64,000 nucleotides of DNA from Chitinophagaceae bacterium (GTDB taxonomy: Bacteria > Bacteroidota > Bacteroidia > Chitinophagales > Chitinophagaceae): NCBI GenBank assembly GCA_947457465.1, contig CANGWB010000002.1:1-64000 (forward strand), in the 5' to 3' direction. Shown piece after piece: positions 37,140 to 45,248 of this stretch. The notes below the pieces were generated by a model. That model did not search any database. It was given only the letters and a program-made list of their open reading frames with translations, and had not been told where the DNA came from. The first letter of the stretch is position 1. Every line of letters starts with the position of its first letter. A program made the translations under genes and the position numbers.

Positions 37140-38476
37140 GACAACAACAGGGAACCATATCAAAAGGGGTAGACTGGAGTATCTGCTGGATCCTGATCGC
37201 TTTGTCAACCATCGGTATGCTTGCCATTTTCGCGGCTACCTACCGGGAAGGCGATCCGATGCTAGCCAGCTGGGTCGGTTTCAAAACGGATTACAGTAAA
37301 CAGTTCTATTTTTTCCTGTTCAGTATTCTATTGGGATTTGTGATCTTACTCGCCGATAGTAAGTTTTTCCCGGCCACCGCCAACCTGGGTTATGCGATCG
37401 GGATTCTCTTTCTGTTATTGGTATTCCCTTTTCACTCGCGCATCAAGGGAACGGAATCGATCATTCGCATCGGCGCATTCAATTTTCAACCGGCCGAGTT
37501 TGTGAAGATCTTTGTGGCACTGGCACTGGCCAAGTATCTGAGTCTGCCCGACATTGATTTTCGTCGAACCGGCTCCCAGCTACGAGCGGCAGCCTTGGTT
37601 CTATTTCCAGCGATCCTTTGTATAGCACAAAGTGAAACCGGATTGGCGCTTGTATATACCTCCTTCTTTTTAGTCATGTATCGAGAGGGATTGCCCGCCA
37701 GCATACCATTGATCGCCATCCTCGGCGTGATTTTGGTAGTGGCTTCCATTCTATTGCCTCCGAACCTGTTGGCTATTCTGTTGACTGCCGGTGCACTGAT
37801 CGCCCTCTACCTGCTACGACGTACCATCAAGCGCCACCGGGGAGTACTCACCAGTATCATCCTGATCTGGTTTGTAGCGGTGGGCATTCAGCGTTTTGCC
37901 GTTCCATTTCTTTTTAAGAATGTGTTGCAGAAGCATCAGGTAGAACGTATCTATGATCTGTTTGGAAAGGATAATCCCTATCGTCAGGGGACCGACACGC
38001 TAGCTCCGGCTGTTTCATTGAAGAAAAAGGAGACGGGCAGCAGTTACAATGTTCGTCAATCCAAGATCGCGATCGGCAGCGGTCGATTTTTGGGTAAAGG
38101 ATTGCTCAGTGCCACCCAAACACGTTATGAATTCGTACCCGAACAGCGAACGGATTTCATTTTCTGTACTGTGGGAGAAGGATTCGGTTTTATGGGCAGT
38201 TTGATTCTGCTGGGACTTTACCTACTTCTCTTGTTCCGCATCGTTACCATCGCCGAGCGACAGCGAAGTACCTTCAGCAGAGCCTATGCCTATGGGGTGA
38301 TGGCCGTACTGTTCTTTCATATTGTGGTGAACATCGGCATGACCATCGGTTTGATGCCGGTGATCGGTATTCCCCTTCCATTCATCAGTTATGGAGGCAC
38401 CTCCCTGATGACGTTCTCTATTTTATTATTCATCCTCATGCGCCTGGATGCCGATCGGCAAATGGTACTACGATAA
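37136..38476 (+). CDS. rodA: Rod shape-determining protein RodA (SEDS glycosyltransferase)
   Basis: FTsW/RodA family signature GLMPVIGIPLPFISYGGTSLM; 4-bp overlap with PBP2. Confidence 0.95.
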   Translation: MRQQQGTISKGVDWSICWILIALSTIGMLAIFAATYREGDPMLASWVGFKTDYSKQFYFFLFSILLGFVILLADSKFFPATANLGYAIGILFLLLVFPFHSRIKGTESIIRIGAFNFQPAEFVKIFVALALAKYLSLPDIDFRRTGSQLRAAALVLFPAILCIAQSETGLALVYTSFFLVMYREGLPASIPLIAILGVILVVASILLPPNLLAILLTAGALIALYLLRRTIKRHRGVLTSIILIWFVAVGIQRFAVPFLFKNVLQKHQVERIYDLFGKDNPYRQGTDTLAPAVSLKKKETGSSYNVRQSKIAIGSGRFLGKGLLSATQTRYEFVPEQRTDFIFCTVGEGFGFMGSLILLGLYLLLLFRIVTIAERQRSTFSRAYAYGVMAVLFFHIVVNIGMTIGLMPVIGIPLPFISYGGTSLMTFSILLFILMRLDADRQMVLR

Positions 38477-38481
38477 ATACA

Positions 38482-39216
38482 ATGATCTTTCATCCATTAT
38501 CCGAAGGCAGTTTCACCATCGATCAGACAAAGGAGTTTGTTCCTTTTGATACAGAACGTGATCAACTTCAGGAAAGACCTACCGGTAGTTTGCTTGTCGA
38601 GATCCAACCTTTCGTGGTTAAAACCGCTACGGATTTGTTGTTGTTGGACACAGGTCTGGGATTTTCGGTTGATGGCGAACTCCAGATTCATCGCAACCTG
38701 CGGGCATTGGGTTATGCACCTGAAGAGGTGACTAAAGTCCTTCTTTCCCATTTACACAAGGATCATGCAGGTGGCATCGCATACGGCGAAGGGGCTGATC
38801 GGAAACTATCATTCCCTCAGGCAACTTATTATTTGTCAGCGCAGGAACTACAGTTTGCTTTTGAGAAGGGAATGCCGTCATATCCGGCAGATGAACTTCA
38901 AATTTTGGTTGATCACACCCAGGTACGCTTTGTGTCGGATGGAGATCGGATCGATGGATCGATTCAAGTGATGCATAGTGGTGGACATTGTCCGCACCAT
39001 CAGGTATTTCTGATCCGGGAAGGAGAGCAGGTATTATTTTTCGGCGGAGATGAAGCACCTCAGCTGCAGCAAATGAAACATCGCTTCGTGGCTAAATACG
39101 ATCATGATGGTAAGAAAGCGCAGCAGTTACGACAGCAGTGGTGGGAGCAGGGAGCCAAGGAGCACTGGACGATATTATTCTACCACGACATCCGGCAGCC
39201 GCATTGGTCTTGCTAG
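38482..39216 (+). CDS. MBL-fold metallo-hydrolase
   Basis: LLSHLHKDHAGGI; HSGGHCPHHQ. Confidence 0.88.
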   Translation: MIFHPLSEGSFTIDQTKEFVPFDTERDQLQERPTGSLLVEIQPFVVKTATDLLLLDTGLGFSVDGELQIHRNLRALGYAPEEVTKVLLSHLHKDHAGGIAYGEGADRKLSFPQATYYLSAQELQFAFEKGMPSYPADELQILVDHTQVRFVSDGDRIDGSIQVMHSGGHCPHHQVFLIREGEQVLFFGGDEAPQLQQMKHRFVAKYDHDGKKAQQLRQQWWEQGAKEHWTILFYHDIRQPHWSC

Positions 39217-39223
39217 GGGGCCT

Positions 39224-39667
39224 TTATCTAAAACGGCGTCGGCCACCCGGTGGTGGAGGCGGTCCGCCCCGATCTCTCCGACGCTCGCGGATCAAGCGAA
39301 GCACTTCACCTCGGAAACGTTCTTCTTCCAGGAAGATCCGATCGCCTCTTTTATCGCCGAACCATTGACGGAAATCTTTTCGGTACCGAAGCCGAAGCTC
39401 GATCATCTGTTGTTGCATCACTAGTCGGTCGCCTCGGTTTTCCCGATGCACCTTGGCAAAATCTTTCATGTACTTCTTGAAGGCCGGATCGAATTTTTCT
39501 CTTTCTGCTGCGGTCATCTCCAGATTATTCTGAATAAACAGACTCATTCGCTCGGGTAATTTAGGGTCGGGCGGACCGACTTCTTCCGGTGGCGGGCCGG
39601 GGGGTTGCGACCAAGCTAATTGGGCAACAAGCAGGAGTGATAATATGATCGAGATCCGTCGCATCAT
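39224..39667 (-). CDS. Secreted Spy/CpxP-like hypothetical protein
   Basis: Signal peptide; charged helical Arg/Glu-rich body with Pro-rich ends; last gene of ECF operon. Confidence 0.55.
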   Translation of the reverse strand: MMRRISIILSLLLVAQLAWSQPPGPPPEEVGPPDPKLPERMSLFIQNNLEMTAAEREKFDPAFKKYMKDFAKVHRENRGDRLVMQQQMIELRLRYRKDFRQWFGDKRGDRIFLEEERFRGEVLRLIRERRRDRGGPPPPPGGRRRFR

Positions 39668-40251
39668 TCATTTGTTTCAGTGGACGTGATGAATTCAGAT
39701 TGCTCCAAGAATTCATTCAATTCTTGTTCAGACACATCAGCCAAAAGGGTCTTATCCGCAGCTCTTTCCTGAATATCGATCTGTGCCGTTTCCTGTCCCG
39801 TCATACCGGCCGAAACGAATTCTTGCAGCAGACTCTCCTCTTTCTCGTTCAGTTGCTGAATATCCTGTTTCACCTCAATTATCACATTCTTGGCGTTGCC
39901 GGTTGGCTGCTCAGCTCGTCCCATCCACAAAAAAATACCGGCTGCAATCACAGAGGCGGCTACAGCGTACCGAATCCACGTTCGGCTGAAAAGTGAACGA
40001 ACGGGTGCCTGTTCGGAGGCCGGTAAATTCACCGGAAAATCAAAATAGCCGACCGGGGTGGAATAAGGTTGTTTTTTGGAAAGTTGCTGCAGCAGGGGAG
40101 ACAGGGTGCCGAGCTCTTCCTTCGCCTCTTCCTGTCGGATCCGGGTCAATACCTGTTCGGCCAGTCCCTCGAAATATCCTAGGGGTACGGAGTAGGGCAT
40201 CCTAGGGTCCTTCAGTTCGTTATTTATGGTTTGACGGTCGGTCATGTTCAA
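39664..40251 (-). CDS. Single-TM hypothetical protein, putative anti-sigma factor
   Basis: Downstream of ECF sigma; motif MPYSVPLGYFEGLAEQVLTRI and second copy KQPYSTPVGYFDFP; one TM segment. Confidence 0.55.
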   Translation of the reverse strand: MNMTDRQTINNELKDPRMPYSVPLGYFEGLAEQVLTRIRQEEAKEELGTLSPLLQQLSKKQPYSTPVGYFDFPVNLPASEQAPVRSLFSRTWIRYAVAASVIAAGIFLWMGRAEQPTGNAKNVIIEVKQDIQQLNEKEESLLQEFVSAGMTGQETAQIDIQERAADKTLLADVSEQELNEFLEQSEFITSTETNE

Positions 40252-40285
40252 TTCAGCTTCTAAGATAGATACAGGCAGGTAAGGT

Positions 40286-40837
40286 TTAACGGTTCAGGAG
40301 GTAGTCCTCCACTTTTTTAACGGCATGGTGATAGCTGGCTTTCAGGGCGCCCTCGCTGGTCTCCAACACCCGGCTCATTTCCTCATACGGCATCTCGTCG
40401 TAGTACCTCAGGGTGAAAACTAGTTTTTGTTTCTCGGGCAATGCCTGAATGGCGAGTTGGAGTTTCCATTCGGCTTTATCTGCATCGAAATACTGCTCGG
40501 CCCGAACTTGTTCAGAAAGGTTCACGCCACCTTCCTGATCCAGCGATACAGCTCCTTTTCGTTTTTGCTGATCCAGAAAACTCAGGCATTCATTGGTGGC
40601 GATGCGGTAGAGCCAGGTGTAGAGTTGACTGTCGGAACGGAAATTCTCTAACCCTTTCCAAACGCGGATCCACACGTTTTGAATCACATCGTTGGCGTCA
40701 TCATGCACAACCACCATGCGTCGCACATGCCAATAAAGTCGCTCCTGGTACTTGCGTACCAGTTGGGTAAAGGCAGACTCCTTTTTTGCCGGTTCTTGAA
40801 AAGCCAGCAGGATCTCAGCATCTGAATGCAGTGGCAT
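40286..40837 (-). CDS. RNA polymerase sigma factor, ECF subfamily
   Basis: DVIQNVWIRVWKGLENFRSDSQLYTWLYRIATNECLSFLDQQKR; LPEKQKLVFTLRYYDEMPYEEMSRVLETSEGALKASYHHAVKKVE. Confidence 0.94.
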   Translation of the reverse strand: MPLHSDAEILLAFQEPAKKESAFTQLVRKYQERLYWHVRRMVVVHDDANDVIQNVWIRVWKGLENFRSDSQLYTWLYRIATNECLSFLDQQKRKGAVSLDQEGGVNLSEQVRAEQYFDADKAEWKLQLAIQALPEKQKLVFTLRYYDEMPYEEMSRVLETSEGALKASYHHAVKKVEDYLLNR

Positions 40838-40879
40838 GGATCGGTAAGACGAATTAAGTTTCGTCTCGTTTAACGAATG

Positions 40880-41839
40880 TCAGCTCTTTTTTCTTGCCAA
40901 GGCACGTTTGGCAGCCGCTACGATATCCGGCACATCCAATCCGTATTTCTTGAGCAATTGGGCGGGAGTGCCGCTTTCTCCGAACGTATCGTTGGTGCCT
41001 ACGTATTCGATGGGCGTGGGGCAGTGTTTGGCTGCCACTTGTGCAACGGCATCACCCATGCCGCCGATGATGTTGTGTTCTTCGGCGGTAACGGCGCAAC
41101 CGGTTTTTTTCAAGGTTCGGATAATGCTTTCCTCATCGAGGGGTTTGATGGTATGCAGGTTGACAATCTCCACGGAGATGCCTTCTGCTTCCAATTCGAC
41201 ACCGGCTTGGATTGCATTCCAGACAAGGTGACCGCAAGCGAAAATCGATACGTCGGTTCCTTCAGAAAAGTATTGCGCCTTACCTAATACGAAATCGGAT
41301 TCTTGTGTGAACATGGGCCAGGCGGGTCTGCCGAATCGGAGATAAACCGGTCCATCTGTTTCCGCGATGGCTTCGGTGGCGGCTTTGGTTTGCGCATAAT
41401 CGCAAGGAACAACGACCGTCATACCCGGCAGCATTTTCATCAGTCCGATGTCTTCAAGAATTTGGTGCGTGGCTCCATCCTCTCCGAGGGTGAGTCCGGC
41501 ATGCGACGCACAGATCTTCACGTTCTTTCCGCTGTAGGCGACGGATTGACGAATTTGATCATACACTCGTCCAGTCGAGAAATTTGCAAACGTAGTGGTA
41601 AAGGGGATCTTTCCGCCAATGGTCATCCCCGCTGCTACGCCGATCATGTTGGCTTCCGCGATGCCGCATTGAAAAAAACGCTCGGGAAACTCTTTCATGA
41701 ATTGATTGAGTTTCAGTGAACCCGCTAGGTCTGCCGTAAGGGCTACGATGTTTGGATTCTTGCGAGCAGCGGCTACGATGCCGTCGCCAAAGCCACTTCG
41801 TGTGTCTTTGTTGCCTGTGGAAACGATGTCTTTGAGCAT
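40880..41839 (-). CDS. Transketolase C-terminal half (split-type subunit)
   Basis: TRSGFGDGIVAAARKNPNIVALTADLAGSLKLNQF; SHAGLTLGEDGATHQ; GYFGESGTP-type LFGESGTPAQLL. Confidence 0.93.
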   Translation of the reverse strand: MLKDIVSTGNKDTRSGFGDGIVAAARKNPNIVALTADLAGSLKLNQFMKEFPERFFQCGIAEANMIGVAAGMTIGGKIPFTTTFANFSTGRVYDQIRQSVAYSGKNVKICASHAGLTLGEDGATHQILEDIGLMKMLPGMTVVVPCDYAQTKAATEAIAETDGPVYLRFGRPAWPMFTQESDFVLGKAQYFSEGTDVSIFACGHLVWNAIQAGVELEAEGISVEIVNLHTIKPLDEESIIRTLKKTGCAVTAEEHNIIGGMGDAVAQVAAKHCPTPIEYVGTNDTFGESGTPAQLLKKYGLDVPDIVAAAKRALARKKS

Positions 41840-41924
41840 GGGGGGAAGATTGACGCAAATGTAGTTTCATTCGGTGCGCGAAAAAACGAATGAGGAAAAG
41901 TCAATAATTCCGTGGAAAAAAGGA

Positions 41925-42962
41925 TCAGCGGGAAAGCACCGTTTCTCCGTTGCGGTAGCGTTGTTCCCAGGCCCAGGCAGTGGCCATGATGGCTTCTACA
42001 TCATACGCTGCACGCCAGCCCAATCGGCTTGTGGCTTTTTCGTTGTTGGCATAGATGGCCATGACGTCGCCGGGGCGTCGGGGGCCGGCGGTCCATTCCA
42101 GTGTTCGTCCAGATGCTTTTTCAAAGGCCCGAATCGCTTCGAGTACCGTGACGCCCGTTCCGCTGCCCAGGTTGATGGCTTCGCAGGCATGGGTTTTATT
42201 TTCTTTCTCCAGCAACTGAAGGGCTTGTGTATGTGCGCGGGCCAGGTCGCATACGTGAATGTAGTCGCGTACGCAGGATCCATCCCGTGTGGGGTAATCG
42301 GTTCCATGCACGGTAAGGGCATCGATCACGCCTAGCGCGCTTTGGGTGATGGCGGGCACTAAATTTTGTGGTTTCCCAATGGGCAGTTCACCAATTTGAG
42401 CCGAGGGGTGTGCGCCGGCGGGATTGAAATAGCGCAGCAATAGGGCGGAGCAATCGGTTGCTTTGACAAAATCTTGGAGCAGCTGTTCGCCGATCTGTTT
42501 GGTGAGTCCGTATGGAGAAGCAGCGGGCCGAAGTGGCGTTTCTTCCGTGACAGGAATCGATTCGGGCTCGCCGTAAACGGTGCAGGAGGAAGAGAAAACA
42601 AAATAGGGGACCTTGTATTCCTGCACACAATGCAACAGGTTCAGCAGGGACTGAATATTATTCTCGAAATATAAGAGGGGTTGTTCTACAGATTCGCCGA
42701 CGGCTTTGTAGGCGGCAAAGTGGATGATACCGGAGAGGTCCGGATTTTCCTCGAATATCTTTCGAGTGTCGGTCAGCGAACAGAGATCGGTCGCGTAATT
42801 CTTGACTTTTTTGCCGGTGATGGTTTCGATGCCCTGCAGCATGCGTGCATCGGAGCGGCTGTAATTGTCGGCCGAGATCACGTTATAGCCCTGCTCGAGG
42901 AGGTCGACAAGGGTATGGGAGCCGATGTATCCGGTACCGCCGGTGACAAGAATCTTTTTCAT
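41925..42962 (-). CDS. galE: UDP-glucose 4-epimerase
   Basis: MKKILVTGGTGYIGSHTLVDLLEQGYNVISADN; SPYGLTKQIGEQ; RDYIHVCDLARAH. Confidence 0.95.
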   Translation of the reverse strand: MKKILVTGGTGYIGSHTLVDLLEQGYNVISADNYSRSDARMLQGIETITGKKVKNYATDLCSLTDTRKIFEENPDLSGIIHFAAYKAVGESVEQPLLYFENNIQSLLNLLHCVQEYKVPYFVFSSSCTVYGEPESIPVTEETPLRPAASPYGLTKQIGEQLLQDFVKATDCSALLLRYFNPAGAHPSAQIGELPIGKPQNLVPAITQSALGVIDALTVHGTDYPTRDGSCVRDYIHVCDLARAHTQALQLLEKENKTHACEAINLGSGTGVTVLEAIRAFEKASGRTLEWTAGPRRPGDVMAIYANNEKATSRLGWRAAYDVEAIMATAWAWEQRYRNGETVLSR

Positions 42963-43006
42963 GTGTTATCCCGCAAAAATCGGGATATAAATCCATCAAA
43001 AGGCGA

Positions 43007-44218
43007 TCAGAATAGACGAACCAATGCGTAGATACCGCCGGCCAGCAGGGCACTGATCGGAATGGTCAGTATCCAGGCCCAGACCAGATTGAGTGTTACG
43101 CCCCAGCGCACGGCTGATAAACGCTTGGTGGCTCCTACACCCATGATGGAACCGGTGATGGTATGCGTGGTGGAGACGGGGATTTTCATCGCCTCCGTAA
43201 TGAAGAGTGTGAGTGCACCCGCTGTTTCTGCAGCAACCCCTTCAAAGGGAGTTACTTTGGTGATTCGGGTACCCATGGTTTTTACGATCTTCCATCCGCC
43301 GCTCATGGTACCCAGGCCGATCGCCAAGTAACAGGCAACGGGCACCCAATTAGGCATTTGATCGAATTCAGTTATACTACCACCGGCGATGAGTGCTGCG
43401 GTGATGATCCCCATTACTTTTTGAGCATCGTTTCCGCCGTGACCAATACTGAAGGCTGCAGAGGAGACCAGCTGTAATTTTTTGAACCATTGATTAGCCC
43501 GGTGGGTGTTCAGCCTGCTGAGATAAAGTGAAAACACGGCCATCACAGTGAGGATGAATGCCAGCAAGATCCACTTGAAATTCTTTGCATAGAACAACAC
43601 CTGAAGTGCGTAAGTTTTATAGTGTATACGCTTGCTGATCACATCTTGATCAGTTTCAAGATTGTTGTACAGGAAGATGGCAACAAAGATCAGGATGCCG
43701 ATCGGTAACAGTTTGGATGTCCAACCTTTCTTGAACGAGTTCAGAAACCAAAGCGACATCATGAACGCCATGATCATACCGATCAGAGGTGCCAACACGA
43801 TAAAACTGGCAGTTTTAAGGATCACAGGGGAATTGACGGCGTTCCAGCCCCCTGCCGCAATGGCTGCACCGGCAAACCCGCCGATCAGCGTATGCGACGA
43901 CGACGAGGGGATACCATACCACCACGTGAGCAGGTTCCAGGCAATGGCCGCGGTGAGTCCGGATAGGATTACCCAAAGCATTTCAGGTTTTGGAATATCG
44001 TTCGGATGAACGGTCTTAGCAACCGTATCTGCTACGCCATGATCTTTAAAAATGAAAAAGGCGACGGAGTTGAAGATCGCGGCCCACAAAACAGCTTGAA
44101 AAGGTGTGAGCACCTTCGTTGACACAACGGTGGCGATAGAATTGGCCGCATCATGAAAGCCGTTGATGTAATCGAATATAAGGGCCAGCGCAATGATGGC
44201 GATCAGCAGCGTGGTCAT
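43007..44218 (-). CDS. Inorganic phosphate transporter (PiT family)
   Basis: FDYINGFHDAANSIATVVSTKVLTPFQAVLWAA; SSSHTLIGGFAGAAIA; SIGHGGNDAQKVMGII; VSTTHTITGSIMGVGA. Confidence 0.96.
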   Translation of the reverse strand: MTTLLIAIIALALIFDYINGFHDAANSIATVVSTKVLTPFQAVLWAAIFNSVAFFIFKDHGVADTVAKTVHPNDIPKPEMLWVILSGLTAAIAWNLLTWWYGIPSSSSHTLIGGFAGAAIAAGGWNAVNSPVILKTASFIVLAPLIGMIMAFMMSLWFLNSFKKGWTSKLLPIGILIFVAIFLYNNLETDQDVISKRIHYKTYALQVLFYAKNFKWILLAFILTVMAVFSLYLSRLNTHRANQWFKKLQLVSSAAFSIGHGGNDAQKVMGIITAALIAGGSITEFDQMPNWVPVACYLAIGLGTMSGGWKIVKTMGTRITKVTPFEGVAAETAGALTLFITEAMKIPVSTTHTITGSIMGVGATKRLSAVRWGVTLNLVWAWILTIPISALLAGGIYALVRLF

Positions 44219-44223
44219 GTTCC

Positions 44224-44874
44224 TCAGGCGTATTTAATGATGATGGACTCGATCACATTGGCAACATCCTCACATTTATCTGTGGCGATCTCCATTACCT
44301 GATAGATCTCTCTTTTTTTGATTACTTCCTTTGCATCCTCCTCTGTTTCGAACAAGCGCTCAATGCTCATGTCAAAAACATCATCGGCCTGGTTTTCAAT
44401 GCTGTTGATGCGAACCAATGCCTCCGTGATGGAACGCATGTTTTTCATATCGCGTAACTCGATCACCGCCTTGTGGACCTGTTGGCATCCCTGCTCGATG
44501 AGCTCCGAAAACTTATGAATACCTGTTTCATTCGGGTTAACCCGATAGAAATTCATTTTTTTGGCAGATGCGTAAATATAGTCCGCGATATCATCAAGTG
44601 ATGTGGCGAGGTAATGGATATCCTCTCGGTCGAACGGCGTGATAAAATTCCGCCCCAGTTCGGTGAACAGCTGATGGGTCAGGTCGTCGTTTGCATGCTC
44701 CATGTTTTCAATCTGAAGTAAGATGGCAGCTCGCTTATCATAATCCGGTTCTGCAACGAACGTTCTCAATTGCCCCCCCATGGTGAGCACGTTGCTTGCG
44801 ACTTGCTCGAAGAGCTCGTAAAAAATGACGTTTTTGGGAAGAAAGATCTTGAGGATCGATTGTAGGGCAGACAT
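44224..44874 (-). CDS. DUF47 family (PhoU-like) protein
   Basis: 216 aa; DREDIHYLATSLDDIADYIYASAKKMNFY; adjacent to PiT. Confidence 0.93.
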   Translation of the reverse strand: MSALQSILKIFLPKNVIFYELFEQVASNVLTMGGQLRTFVAEPDYDKRAAILLQIENMEHANDDLTHQLFTELGRNFITPFDREDIHYLATSLDDIADYIYASAKKMNFYRVNPNETGIHKFSELIEQGCQQVHKAVIELRDMKNMRSITEALVRINSIENQADDVFDMSIERLFETEEDAKEVIKKREIYQVMEIATDKCEDVANVIESIIIKYA

Positions 44875-44933
44875 GTCTAATATTTGAAGAGACCAAATGT
44901 ACTTGTAGCGTTAGGGCTACAGAGAGTAAAAGG

Positions 44934-44941
44934 CAAACTTA
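44934..44941 (-). promoter_or_regulatory. -7 element TAAGTTTG upstream of the DUF47-PiT operon
   Basis: TAnnTTTG match on the minus strand about 60 nt upstream of the ATG at 44874. Confidence 0.45.
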
Positions 44942-45156
44942 ATGATTTGGTAACACGGCTCCGGTGCATTGCTTGCTGACCCACTTTCAATATGTAAACA
45001 CCTGTAAATCATTAAATTATTATCAACACTTCCGCCGTGAGTCTAGCTGATTACAGTTGACTAAGTGGGATTTAAAGAGCCTTTGGATAGCCATTCTCTC
45101 AGGTCCTTGATCGCCGATCATTCCCCGGCGGAATGAGTATCCAATTCCAGCCGTGA

Positions 45157-45222
45157 TAACATTGCGGTAACATTTACTTCACGACTACTTAATATTGGCA
45201 TAACACAGCCGTTACACACCAA
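45157..45222 (+). promoter_or_regulatory. Candidate Pho-box array: six 11-bp-phased TAACA-type repeats
   Basis: TAACATTGCGG TAACATTTACT TCACGACTACT TAATATTGGCA TAACACAGCCG TTACACACCAA. Confidence 0.7.
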
Positions 45223-45248
45223 GCCCACTTTTGTCAAAAGTTGCGAAC

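Noticed and set aside
44995-45012. TTTACAGGTGTTTACA repeat (minus strand) upstream of DUF47-PiT as a Pho box
   Set aside because: The repeat period is 10 bp, not 11, and only two units are seen; not in register with the arrays at 45157 or 54442. Could still be a degenerate site, but I cannot support it.
45119-45135. Small inverted repeat CATTCC-ccggc-GGAATG upstream of the TonB receptor
   Set aside because: Only a 6-bp stem, no T-tract, and outside the phased array; no basis for assigning function.
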